Positions 55,234-63,716 of a DNA stretch of 64,000 bases are shown here, piece by piece. How positions within the stretch are numbered: position 1 is the stretch's first letter; each line of letters begins with the position of its first letter. The stretch is from Flavobacterium psychrotolerans (lineage in GTDB: Bacteria; Bacteroidota; Bacteroidia; Flavobacteriales; Flavobacteriaceae). The position numbers were made by a program, and so were the translations under genes. Location of the stretch: the NCBI RefSeq assembly GCF_003097635.1, contig NZ_QCZI01000017.1:1-64000 (forward strand), in the 5' to 3' direction. The notes beneath the pieces were generated by a model that was given only the letters and a program-made list of their open reading frames with translations, had not been told where the DNA came from and made no database searches.

Positions 55234-55262
55234 AAAAAAATCTCCGTTAAGGAGATTTTTTT
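55234..55262 (-). terminator. Terminator of the TlpA-type gene
   Basis: The stem AATCTCC/GGAGATT with loop GTTA is followed by T residues on the minus strand, about 20 bases past the stop at 55283. Confidence 0.85.
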
Positions 55263-55282
55263 AATACTATAGTAATAATGAA

Positions 55283-56437
55283 TTATTTACCCAATAGTTC
55301 AATAACTTTGGCTTTCAATTCAGCACCTCTTAAATCTTTAGCAATGATTTTTCCGGTTGCATCAAGAATGAATGTTGCTGGGATTGATTTTACGTTATAC
55401 GTTACGCCAATTGGATCTTCCCATGATTTCAAATTAGAAATTTGAGTCCAAGTTAGTTTGTCTTTAGCAATTGCTTCTTTCCATTTTGCAGCGTCTTTGT
55501 CAAGAGATACACCAATAATGTTTAATCCTTTTGCATGCAATTCAGCATACAGAGCTACGTTACTTGGATTCTCAGCTCTACAAGGCATACACCATGAAGC
55601 CCAAAAATCAATAATAGTGACTTTTCCCAAACTTTCTTTTAGAGATATTGATTTGCCTTCAGGATTTGGAGCTGAAAAATCAGGGGCCATACTTCCAACT
55701 TCTACTGAACCTGAAACTGCAGCAACTGGTTTTGTTATTTGATCTAATTTAGTTTTGATGGATTTCCCGTGTTTAGTGTCTTGTAATGATTTATCTAAAG
55801 CAGTGTAGTATTTTGTGATTTTTTCAACATCAGGAACCATTTGGTTGAACATTCCTTCAATTATTAAAGTAGAAATAAATGCTTTTGGATGTGTTTTTAA
55901 ATAATCTTCCGATTGTTTTGCAAATTCATCTTGAAATTTACTGTATTCTTTTCTTAAATCATTCATCACAACAGTATCTTTCTTTTGTTGTGCCTCATTC
56001 ATTTTGGCCATATTGTCTTGTTGAAATTTCATCATTTTCTTCTGAATTTTCATTCCATTTTCCTTGTAACCAGTAAGCTCGTCGTTATTATATGTTCCGG
56101 TAACTTTAGTATTGTTAACACTATCTTTATTGATAATCATATCAATATCTCCATTTTCTAAAATAAATGGAATTTTTCCTTCTACTTTTTCTACCTGAAC
56201 TAAATATATTTCAGGCTCCTTAGCAGATCCTTTGAAAGTGAATTTACCGTTTTCAATTTTTACAGTATCGACTGGTTTCAATTGACCTGTAGTTTGATCC
56301 TGAACTTCAAGAGTTACCGTTTTACCATTATCAATGCCTTTAATGGTACCAGTAACGATATATTCGTTTTTTCCAGCTTTATTACAAGAAATTAAAACAG
56401 AAACTACAGCAAGTAATAAAAGAATTTTTTTAGTCAT
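55283..56437 (-). CDS. TlpA-type thioredoxin lipoprotein with DUF4369
   Basis: The start at the ATG at 56437 (MTKKILLLLAVVSVLISC) gives a lipoprotein signal with Cys18. A longer frame from 56476 is possible. The N-terminal DUF4369 domain covers about 20-240 (GTIKGIDNGKTVTLEV), and the C-terminal AhpC/TSA-thioredoxin domain about 245-384 has the redox pair in WASWCMPCRAEN and the cis-Pro in SIPATFILD. Such proteins reduce disulfides or support cytochrome c maturation at the periplasmic face of the envelope. It is monocistronic with a terminator. Confidence 0.92.
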   Translation of the reverse strand: MTKKILLLLAVVSVLISCNKAGKNEYIVTGTIKGIDNGKTVTLEVQDQTTGQLKPVDTVKIENGKFTFKGSAKEPEIYLVQVEKVEGKIPFILENGDIDMIINKDSVNNTKVTGTYNNDELTGYKENGMKIQKKMMKFQQDNMAKMNEAQQKKDTVVMNDLRKEYSKFQDEFAKQSEDYLKTHPKAFISTLIIEGMFNQMVPDVEKITKYYTALDKSLQDTKHGKSIKTKLDQITKPVAAVSGSVEVGSMAPDFSAPNPEGKSISLKESLGKVTIIDFWASWCMPCRAENPSNVALYAELHAKGLNIIGVSLDKDAAKWKEAIAKDKLTWTQISNLKSWEDPIGVTYNVKSIPATFILDATGKIIAKDLRGAELKAKVIELLGK

Positions 56438-56504
56438 TAATGATACATTTTTGTATTGTTGAATCTTCGATTTCATTTTAAATTAGATTTTGAATTTAAG
56501 ATTG

Positions 56505-56512
56505 CAAAAGTA
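56505..56512 (-). promoter_or_regulatory. Probable -7 box of the TlpA-type gene
   Basis: TACTTTTG on the minus strand fits TAnnTTTG and lies 68 bases before the preferred ATG and 29 before the upstream one, so it does not decide the start. No clear TTG element is seen. Confidence 0.4.
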
Positions 56513-56649
56513 TTTAAAAATATAGGTTATTTATAATTTTACGACTTAATTTTATGTTATTGTTTATGTATTTACTATTCTGAAATCCAATTTCAAAACT
56601 TAATTGTAAAATTAATTTATCTTTAACATTCAGCTAACTAAAAATTAAT

Positions 56650-56672
56650 AAATGCTCATTATAGAAGCATTT
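56650..56672 (-). terminator. Weak terminator after the secretion operon
   Basis: The stem AAATGCT/AGCATTT with a nine-base loop lies about 75 bases past the stop of the TolC-like gene. A short T-rich stretch follows on the minus strand. Confidence 0.5.
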
Positions 56673-56746
56673 AAAAAAGGCATAATTTTATGGTCAATGA
56701 ATTTTACGCTTAATATCTAGCGATTGCAGAATAGTAAATACATAAA

Positions 56747-58078
56747 TTATAATGAAAAATTATCTCCTAAATAAAACTTAATTAGGGCATTGTTAAATAA
56801 TAGTTCATATTTTGATTGGATTAACTCTACTTGAGAATTGTTATAAATCATTTTAGTATTGTTAAGTTCATTGATATTTATTTTACCTAATTCAAATTTT
56901 AATATATCGGCATCGTAACTTTTTTGTGAAAATTCAAAAGCCATTGCAGAGGATTCATTTTTTTTTATAGAAGTTTTGGTATCAGTTATTGCTTTTAAAA
57001 CTTCTTTTGATAGATTATTTTGGATTATTTGAGTATCGATTTTGGATTGTTTATAGTTTAATCTACTTGTTTTTATTTTGGAAAAATTCTCCAATTGACT
57101 GAAAATAGGAATCGATAAATTAAGTCGTAATCCTTTGATGAAATTGTTTTGTATTTGGTCGTTATTAGGAATTAACACCTCGTTTTTGTCAAAATAATTA
57201 TCTGTATAATTCGAACCCGATAAAAGGCGCATGCTTAAAACAGGATACCTTGATCCTCTTGCTAGAGAAAGTGAGGTTCTTGCCTTTTTTTCTTTTAATA
57301 GACTCATGGAATGCAAAGGATTTATTTCTATAGCTTGTTTTGTTAATGAAAATGGATTGTCTTCTAATAAGATATTTTCATGAAGTTCTAAAGCAGGTTT
57401 GACCAATTTTATTTCTTTCTCTAATGGGATATTCATTAACTGTTTTAAACTAATAAAATTATCGGTTAGATGATTTTCATTAGTCAACAAATTTAGCTCC
57501 TCTGTTGCTTTTTGAGATCTTATTTTGAAAACTTCACTTTCGGAAATAGCCCCAGAGGTGTATTTTAAAATGGCCAATTCCAATTGTTTCTCACTTGATT
57601 TTATCTGTTCCTGATTGGCTATAATAATTTCTTCTAAATAAAGAATTGTAATGAATTTTTGAGCTAAACTAATCGTGATTTCATTTTTTACTTTTTCTAT
57701 ATTAGCCCTATTTATTTTTACGTCCAGTCGATTAGATTTAATTGTGTTAATTGTTGTAAACCCTGAAAATAAGTTGAAGACGGCATTAATATTCCCCCCG
57801 TAATATTTCAATTCTTTGTCGACAAATAAATTTGTATTTTGGTCTATTTCCCGACCCCATGAATTTTTATTCTCTGCTAATATATAAACTGAAGGCAACA
57901 ATTTTCCATAGCTGGCTTTGTATTGGTAAAGGGCAATCTGTTCATCATTAACGGCACTTTTTAGCAAGAGATTGTTTTTAATCGTAAGATTCAAACAATC
58001 ATTAAATGTGAAAATTTCTTGTCCAAAAACTGAATTGGAAACGATAAAAAACACTACAATTACAACACTCTTTTTCAT
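56747..58078 (-). CDS. TolC-family outer membrane efflux protein
   Basis: The 443-residue protein has a signal peptide (MKKSVVIVVFFIVSNSVFGQ) and two similar halves rich in long helices. The first begins FTFNDCLNLTIKNNLLLKSA, and the second contains KGLRLNLSIPIFSQLENFSK, the strand-then-helix hinge of TolC. It should form a trimeric channel through the outer membrane and periplasm. It is the third gene of a type I secretion operon, 5 bases after the HlyD-like gene. The exported substrate is unknown. Confidence 0.88.
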   Translation of the reverse strand: MKKSVVIVVFFIVSNSVFGQEIFTFNDCLNLTIKNNLLLKSAVNDEQIALYQYKASYGKLLPSVYILAENKNSWGREIDQNTNLFVDKELKYYGGNINAVFNLFSGFTTINTIKSNRLDVKINRANIEKVKNEITISLAQKFITILYLEEIIIANQEQIKSSEKQLELAILKYTSGAISESEVFKIRSQKATEELNLLTNENHLTDNFISLKQLMNIPLEKEIKLVKPALELHENILLEDNPFSLTKQAIEINPLHSMSLLKEKKARTSLSLARGSRYPVLSMRLLSGSNYTDNYFDKNEVLIPNNDQIQNNFIKGLRLNLSIPIFSQLENFSKIKTSRLNYKQSKIDTQIIQNNLSKEVLKAITDTKTSIKKNESSAMAFEFSQKSYDADILKFELGKININELNNTKMIYNNSQVELIQSKYELLFNNALIKFYLGDNFSL

Positions 58079-58083
58079 GATTG

Positions 58084-59313
58084 TTAATGGATACTGCTAT
58101 CAATTTTATTAAATAATTTTTTGATGATGTATTGAAATAGTTTCATCTCCTCGATGATGACTTCTCCTTTAAGTTTGTAACCCGCTTTGAGATTGATGTT
58201 CGGATTGTATTTCTTAATATTAGCCAGACAGTAAAAGGTTTTGTCCACATCCGAGGGTGAAACATAGGTAATATTTCCTTTAATTGCACCGTATCGATAG
58301 TAATTATAAGCATCTAATTTGAGATTGATGTCTTGCCCCTTTTTAATATAAGCAAGGTCTTTTTCGTCTAAAATTACTTTAGCATAGAAGGTTTCTTTTT
58401 TGGGTGCAATAATTGTTAGGAGGTCATTTTTAGAAACAATTTCAATATTTTGTCTTGCATTAAAAAGATTTGATATTGTTCCATTGATTGGAGACACAAT
58501 CACTAATTTTCCTAGTTCATCTGAAATGTATGTTAAATTGGATTTTGCATCTTTTATTTGTGCTTTCAGTTCCACAATATCTCTTTGATAATTTTGAATT
58601 TGATTGTCAACATCAATGATATTTCGTTTCAAATCATTTTTTGTTCTCTCGTAATTATGAAGTAAATTTTCGAAATCATAATTCTTGACACTGAAACTCG
58701 ATTTAATATCCACTTGTCCTTTTTTATCGTCCAGGTTCCTGTTTTTGGTATCGGTCATTTCGTATCTAGAAATCGCACCCTTTGCATACAACAAGGAATC
58801 CGTTTTAAATTTATCGGTGAGAATTGATGTTTGTTGGGACGATAATTTAATTTTATTATTTAAGGAATTAATTTCTTGTGCAGTTTTATTTCGGTCGGAT
58901 TTGTAAATGTTTGATTGAATAGTTAGTAATTGTATTAGTGAGTTTTTACGTTCTAGTGTATTGAAAATCAAATTTTTTATGATTGCAATTTTGTTCTCCA
59001 TTGAAGCAACATCGGTGTTCAGAATATCATAATCTGATTTTGTTTTTTTATTTTCAAGTATAAAAAGGGTATCGTTTTTCTGTACTTCTTGCCCTTCTTT
59101 AACCAGTACTTTTAAAACTTTTACTTCATTTGGGGCATTAATTTTTAATTGTGGAGTATCAGAGAAAATTTGCCCTTCTTTAAAATTTACGGTATCATTA
59201 ATTTTCAACGTAAAAATTAAAACGATGGTAATAATCAAAAATGATATCAGAATCTTATTTAAAATTTTAATAAAGCTGATCGATTTCGTGTTGTAATACG
59301 TATAGTTCTCCAT
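58084..59313 (-). CDS. HlyD-family membrane fusion adaptor
   Basis: The 409-residue protein has an N-terminal membrane helix (about 22-42), then a split biotinyl-lipoyl-like domain (KVLKVLVKEGQEVQKNDTLF and LGKLVIVSPINGTISNLF), a long coiled coil between them (about 95-260), and a C-terminal beta-barrel segment. It should link the ABC exporter to the TolC-like protein across the periplasm. Its ATG lies inside the end of the ABC gene, a 47-base overlap, which implies coupled translation. Confidence 0.88.
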   Translation of the reverse strand: MENYTYYNTKSISFIKILNKILISFLIITIVLIFTLKINDTVNFKEGQIFSDTPQLKINAPNEVKVLKVLVKEGQEVQKNDTLFILENKKTKSDYDILNTDVASMENKIAIIKNLIFNTLERKNSLIQLLTIQSNIYKSDRNKTAQEINSLNNKIKLSSQQTSILTDKFKTDSLLYAKGAISRYEMTDTKNRNLDDKKGQVDIKSSFSVKNYDFENLLHNYERTKNDLKRNIIDVDNQIQNYQRDIVELKAQIKDAKSNLTYISDELGKLVIVSPINGTISNLFNARQNIEIVSKNDLLTIIAPKKETFYAKVILDEKDLAYIKKGQDINLKLDAYNYYRYGAIKGNITYVSPSDVDKTFYCLANIKKYNPNINLKAGYKLKGEVIIEEMKLFQYIIKKLFNKIDSSIH

Positions 59314-61681
59314 TAGTAATTTTGTATTTTTTGGAAAAATTAATGCTGTTTATGGGTTCATGAGAAATGATGATATATGTTTTGTCATCATCAGCGTCAA
59401 TTAAAGATTCTACTTTATTTCTAGATTCAATATCCATTCCCGAAAGTACTTCGTCTAGTATGATCAGATTTGCTTGAGAAAATAGAGCTCTGAGCAAGAG
59501 TATTTTTTTACGTTGTCCGGTAGAAAGATTTTTCCCATTTTCATTAATAACAAAATCTAAACCATCGTCTTTTGAAGCAATAAAATCATAAAAATTAATT
59601 GCTTTTGCTTTATCCAGAATATCTGAAATCGAAATTTCCCTTCCTAAAGCAATATTATTTTGAATCGTATCATTAAATAAAATATCTTCATTAGTGACCA
59701 AGAGGATTTTGTCTCGCATTTTATCCTCATTGTAAAATTTCTTATCCCGATCATTTATCAAAATCGCACCTGAATTGGGAAGATAAAGCGTTGTTAACAC
59801 CTTGCTGAAAGTTGATTTTCCGGAACCATTTTGACCTTCAATTTTTATTTTATCACCTTTCTTTAATTTCAAATTAATGTCTTTCAGGACTAATTCATTC
59901 GGTAAATACCCGAAATTAAGATTTTGAAACTCCATTTTATCGATAGTAAAATCCTTGATTCCTTTTTCAGATATTTTTTTGGCTTGTTCATCAAAATCTA
60001 AATATCTTTTTAATATCACCTCGTTTTCTTGAAGGGTCATGTTGTCATCTAAAATCCCTTTTAAGGAAGAAAATATTTTTGATGATAATGCGATGAAAGT
60101 TATAATTTGACCCAATGTAATCACTTGTGTTTCTATTGCTGATTTTGTTAGGAAAACCATGATAAATATTGTGGAAATAATTACAATCACTGCCACAACC
60201 AGTTTATTGATTAAATCAACATAACCGTTTCTGAGTTGTATTTTTAAGTAACTATTTATGCTATTATAAATTTTATTGGAATGAAAACGTTCTATTTTAA
60301 AACTTTTAATGACTTGGATACCATCTACTTTTTCCATCATTTTAGAGATAAAATCAGCTTTTCTAATGTAACGTAACCTCTCATTTTGTTTGAGATAAGG
60401 AGTTATGAATTTGAACCAAAAAAAGAATAAAATCATAACAATTAACACGATGAAGGTGAGCATTTTGTCAATTAAAAATAGAATGCAAAGGGAGTACATT
60501 GAAACGATAAGATCCACTAAAATCCCCGTAAAAAACTTCATGAAAAAGGTTTTCAATTTTATAGAATCACTCACTCGTTCCATCAAATCACCTTTTTTAT
60601 AGGAATGGATGTAAGAAAGAGAAGAGCTGTTAATTTTTTCATCAAATGAAAATAAGAAATACTTGTCTAAAGCATTGCCCAAATGAATACTTACAAAATT
60701 TTTATACAGTGTCGTGAAAACATCAAAAATTTTATATATTCCCAAACCAATAGCAAATAACACAAGCGTATTTAGGTTATAGGTTGGCAAAACATTGTCA
60801 ATTAATATCTGGTTCGTAAAAACTGCAATTTGGGCTGTTGTTGCTGAAAATAAGGCTGCAAAAATATAGATGTACCACAGTTTTTTATGTTCTCCCAATT
60901 GCTTGAATAATTTCCAATACAAACTGCCTTTTTCTTCTTCTGGATATGATGTTGTGGATTCTTTTTCTGGATCGGGTTTAACCACAAGAATCAAGGGAGA
61001 ATTGTTTTTTATTTTTCCTTTTTCTAACTCAAGGGTTTTAAAATTTGTAGGAACACATGAAATTTCTTGATTTTTTAATAAATCACAAAGAAAATTTTTC
61101 TCTGCAATAGCGTCTTTAAATCCAAAACTTTCCTTCAGATATTTAAAATAGGTAAGTTTATTAAAAAGGGAGGCATGACCATTGTCGGCGATTGCACTTT
61201 CTAAATTTATTTTGAATTCTTTTAAATCTTGCGAACAGAGCGCGACTATTTTGTCTTCCGTTTCGGCTAAATCCCAGTTGTTTTTATTTAATAGTGCGTT
61301 TTTTTTTATTTCCTGTAAAGACAAGTAATATTGGCTTCCTTTGCTAGGGTCATATATTTTTAACCTTTTATTTTTTAATTCATTCGCAACAACATAATGC
61401 ATACCTCGTTTGTTTTGAATGGGAATGATAAACGGGAATAATTGTTCTAAATAGCCTTCATTTCCTTCAATGTAGTTTATATCCAATAACTTAAATTGCG
61501 CAATAAATCCGTTTGCGTTAAAGAAATCTTTTACATCGGCAATGCGAGAACCTTTCTCTTCAATAGGGATATTTTGCTCGATATATTTTCGGGAAATGTT
61601 TTTTTCATAGATATTAAATACGGTCTTGATAGCGCTAATTCCGCAATCGTTGCTTTTTAATTGGGGGTCGGTTTTAGGCAT
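59267..61681 (-). CDS. C39-peptidase ABC exporter (bacteriocin-type)
   Basis: The 804-residue protein starts at the ATG at 61681; a longer frame begins only at a TTG. Residues 1-130 are a C39 peptidase with an intact triad: Gln7 and Cys13 in PQLKSNDCGISA, His95 in GMHYVVA and Asp111 in YDPSKG. A linker of about 110 residues precedes a six-helix ABC membrane domain (about 250-530) and an ATPase domain with GQNGSGKST, LSTGQRKKILLL, LIILDEVLSGMD and the switch His in ISHEP. Such exporters cut a double-glycine leader and pass the peptide outward. No precursor peptide gene is visible nearby. It heads the operon. Confidence 0.93.
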   Translation of the reverse strand: MPKTDPQLKSNDCGISAIKTVFNIYEKNISRKYIEQNIPIEEKGSRIADVKDFFNANGFIAQFKLLDINYIEGNEGYLEQLFPFIIPIQNKRGMHYVVANELKNKRLKIYDPSKGSQYYLSLQEIKKNALLNKNNWDLAETEDKIVALCSQDLKEFKINLESAIADNGHASLFNKLTYFKYLKESFGFKDAIAEKNFLCDLLKNQEISCVPTNFKTLELEKGKIKNNSPLILVVKPDPEKESTTSYPEEEKGSLYWKLFKQLGEHKKLWYIYIFAALFSATTAQIAVFTNQILIDNVLPTYNLNTLVLFAIGLGIYKIFDVFTTLYKNFVSIHLGNALDKYFLFSFDEKINSSSLSYIHSYKKGDLMERVSDSIKLKTFFMKFFTGILVDLIVSMYSLCILFLIDKMLTFIVLIVMILFFFWFKFITPYLKQNERLRYIRKADFISKMMEKVDGIQVIKSFKIERFHSNKIYNSINSYLKIQLRNGYVDLINKLVVAVIVIISTIFIMVFLTKSAIETQVITLGQIITFIALSSKIFSSLKGILDDNMTLQENEVILKRYLDFDEQAKKISEKGIKDFTIDKMEFQNLNFGYLPNELVLKDINLKLKKGDKIKIEGQNGSGKSTFSKVLTTLYLPNSGAILINDRDKKFYNEDKMRDKILLVTNEDILFNDTIQNNIALGREISISDILDKAKAINFYDFIASKDDGLDFVINENGKNLSTGQRKKILLLRALFSQANLIILDEVLSGMDIESRNKVESLIDADDDKTYIIISHEPINSINFSKKYKITNGELYVLQHEIDQLY

Positions 61682-61839
61682 AGAATAGGAGGATTCGTCC
61701 AATTAAGTGTTAATTAAATATTATCTGACAATTAAATAAATAATCACTTACAATATTACTTATTTAAAATTGCTTTTGCTAAATTTTTCCGTGACTAACC
61801 AGAATATTCGATAAAATGATAATTTAACAATAGTGATAT

Positions 61840-61874
61840 AAAAAAAGAGTCTTTTAGTTATTACTAAAAGACTC
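61840..61874 (-). terminator. Terminator of the SRPBCC gene
   Basis: A perfect 12-bp stem (GAGTCTTTTAGT and its complement, loop TATT) is followed on the minus strand by seven T residues, about 30 bases past the stop at 61905. It separates this gene from the secretion operon. Confidence 0.93.
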
Positions 61875-61904
61875 TCTATCTCTTGTTTATAAAGATTTTG
61901 TTAT

Positions 61905-62297
61905 CTATAATTTATTCATGTTTCCGGCTAAAGTTTCAATAAATTTTCCAATTGGTCCTTTTACCATCATTGCCATCATGGCATTAAATTCACCTTCAAA
62001 AAACAATTGGACATCCGATTTGTTTTCTGTTACGGTGTCAATTTTAGCAGTCAAAGTAAACGGTAATTTGTCACTGGCCGCACCAAGAACAATTTTGTTT
62101 GGCGCTATTTTCTCTTTCAGTTGCAATTTTATTTCAGGCATGCCTTTTAAGCCAAAAATAAAAGCATCAGTTCCAATTACTTGAAACTTGGCAATGGATT
62201 CCGGCATTATTTTTTCAAAATTTTTGACATCACTTAAGGAATCAAATAAATGTTGTGCTGATTTTTCTACGCTTATTTTTGGGCTTTCTAAATTCAT
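61905..62297 (-). CDS. SRPBCC-fold small-molecule-binding protein
   Basis: The 130-residue cytosolic protein has the SRPBCC pattern: an opening strand and helix (ISVEKSAQHLFDSLSDVKNF), repeated beta strands in the middle (KIVLGAASDKLPFTLTAKI, DVQLFFEGEF), and a long C-terminal helix (GPIGKFIETLAGNMNKL). The fold forms a deep hydrophobic pocket, but the ligand is unknown. It is orthodox in length. pyrE lies 88 bases upstream on the same strand, so a shared transcript with pyrE is possible. Confidence 0.82.
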   Translation of the reverse strand: MNLESPKISVEKSAQHLFDSLSDVKNFEKIMPESIAKFQVIGTDAFIFGLKGMPEIKLQLKEKIAPNKIVLGAASDKLPFTLTAKIDTVTENKSDVQLFFEGEFNAMMAMMVKGPIGKFIETLAGNMNKL

Positions 62298-62385
62298 CGA
62301 TTAGATTTTTAGATAAATGGACTTCTTGTTATTTTTATTTGTAGGTTAACGAGGGTTTCGTTTTAGACTGAAAATGCCCCAGTTT

Positions 62386-63033
62386 TTAAACTTCAACTCC
62401 CCAAACAGAAGGGGAATTACTCCATTCCTTCAGCGTGATTTGTTCTTTTTCGGTAATATATTTTTTTGTGACAGCTAAATTCAATAAATTTTGATAATTA
62501 CTCAAAGTGCATAAATCCAGATTTGCTTTTTTAAAATTTTCTTCTGCAATATCAAAACCATAAGTAAAAATAGCAACCATTCCTTTTACGTTTGCACCAG
62601 CTGCACGCAAGGCTTCAGTGGCAAGTAAACTACTATTCCCTGTACTGATTAAATCCTCTACAATAACAACGTTTTGCCCTTTTTGAAGAAATCCTTCCAC
62701 CTGATTTTGTCTTCCATGTTTTTTAGGCTCGGGGCGCACATATACAAATGGCAATCCCATATATTCTGCTACAAGCATACCAATTCCAATTGCTCCAGTG
62801 GCAACACCGGCAATTACATCCGGTTTTCCGAATTTTTTTTCAATATTTTTTGAAAATTCTTCCCGAATATAATTTCTTATGGCTGGGAATGAGAGTATTA
62901 GCCTATTGTCACAATAAATAGGCGATTTCCAACCCGATGCCCACGTAAAAGGATTTTTCGGATTCAATTTAATTGCATTTATTTGCAAAAGCAATTCGGC
63001 TGTTTTTTCGGCTGTGTCTTTATTAAAAATCAT
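62386..63033 (-). CDS. pyrE: Orotate phosphoribosyltransferase
   Basis: The 215-residue enzyme makes orotidine 5'-phosphate from orotate and PRPP in pyrimidine synthesis. The PRPP motif is NVVIVEDLISTGNS, with the upstream NPFTWASGWKSPIYCDNR and the flexible-loop segment RPEPKKHGRQNQVEG. I place the start at the ATG at 63033 (MIFNKDT); a longer frame begins at a TTG and would overlap the divergent Nudix gene. Only 7 bases separate the two ATGs. A TACATTTG box sits across that spacer. Confidence 0.95.
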   Translation of the reverse strand: MIFNKDTAEKTAELLLQINAIKLNPKNPFTWASGWKSPIYCDNRLILSFPAIRNYIREEFSKNIEKKFGKPDVIAGVATGAIGIGMLVAEYMGLPFVYVRPEPKKHGRQNQVEGFLQKGQNVVIVEDLISTGNSSLLATEALRAAGANVKGMVAIFTYGFDIAEENFKKANLDLCTLSNYQNLLNLAVTKKYITEKEQITLKEWSNSPSVWGVEV

Positions 63034-63037
63034 AATA

Positions 63038-63045
63038 CAAATGTA
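63038..63045 (-). promoter_or_regulatory. Candidate -7 box of pyrE inside the Nudix start
   Basis: TACATTTG on the minus strand fits TAnnTTTG and ends only 5 bases before the pyrE ATG, so the transcript would have almost no leader. No TTG is found at the -33 distance, so the call is tentative. Confidence 0.4.
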
Positions 63046-63643
63046 TAAAGTTTTTGTCAACGATAAACCACTTTTTTTAACAAATGAAATCGCCAAAGAA
63101 ACCGATTTTCAGATGTTTTTGTTGGAGAGTATTGATATTGAACAAATTATAATTAAAATGTTCAACAATAAAATTAAAAAATGTTATTTATATTATCCCG
63201 ATGAAGAAGTAATTTTAAAAAAATTGAAAGAAAAAATCCCAGTTCAAAGAGCAGGTGGAGGTTTCGTTTACAATAAAAAAGGGGAAGTACTATTCATTCT
63301 TAGAAACGGAAAGTGGGATTTACCCAAAGGCGGAAAAGAAAAAGGAGAAAAAATGTCCCATACCGCTTTGCGTGAAGTAGAGGAGGAGACTGGTGTGGAT
63401 AAATTGGTAGTTACTAAAAAACTACAAAAAACCTATCATATTTTCAAGCGAAACGGCGTTTACAAGCTTAAGATTACGCAATGGTTTGAAATGACTTCCG
63501 ATTATGATGGAATTCCCATTGGTCAAGCCGAAGAAGGAATCGAAAAAGTGGCATGGCTAAATCCGGAACAAGTTCAGGAAGCGTTGAAAAATTCATATGA
63601 AAATATAAAATTATTGTTTGAAGAAGAAAAAGTCTTAAAATAG
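63041..63643 (+). CDS. Nudix hydrolase
   Basis: The 200-residue protein has a full Nudix box, GGKEKGEKMSHTALREVEEE then TGV (Gx5Ex7REUxEExGU), at about residues 92-114. It hydrolyses a nucleoside diphosphate linked to another group, with unknown substrate. The first 65 residues form an extra N-terminal domain with no recognised motif. The ATG at 63041 is preferred over a GTG frame starting at 63014. It is divergent from pyrE with 7 bases between starts. Confidence 0.9.
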   Translation: MYKVFVNDKPLFLTNEIAKETDFQMFLLESIDIEQIIIKMFNNKIKKCYLYYPDEEVILKKLKEKIPVQRAGGGFVYNKKGEVLFILRNGKWDLPKGGKEKGEKMSHTALREVEEETGVDKLVVTKKLQKTYHIFKRNGVYKLKITQWFEMTSDYDGIPIGQAEEGIEKVAWLNPEQVQEALKNSYENIKLLFEEEKVLK

Positions 63644-63704
63644 TTTCAGTTGCAGTTTTCCTGTTTAAGTGAAAACCGAACAATGCCACTGAATACTTAT
63701 TCCT

Positions 63705-63712
63705 TATCTTTG
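63705..63712 (+). promoter_or_regulatory. -7 box abutting the helicase start
   Basis: TATCTTTG fits TAnnTTTG and ends 4 bases before the ATG at 63717, so the message would be leaderless or nearly so. No TTG lies at the -33 distance. Confidence 0.5.
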
Positions 63713-63716
63713 CAAA

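Noticed and set aside
61682-61904. Short GG-leader peptide gene upstream of the C39 exporter
   Set aside because: The stretch is stop-rich in the frames I read and contains the SRPBCC terminator; no frame carries a leader with a terminal Gly-Gly.
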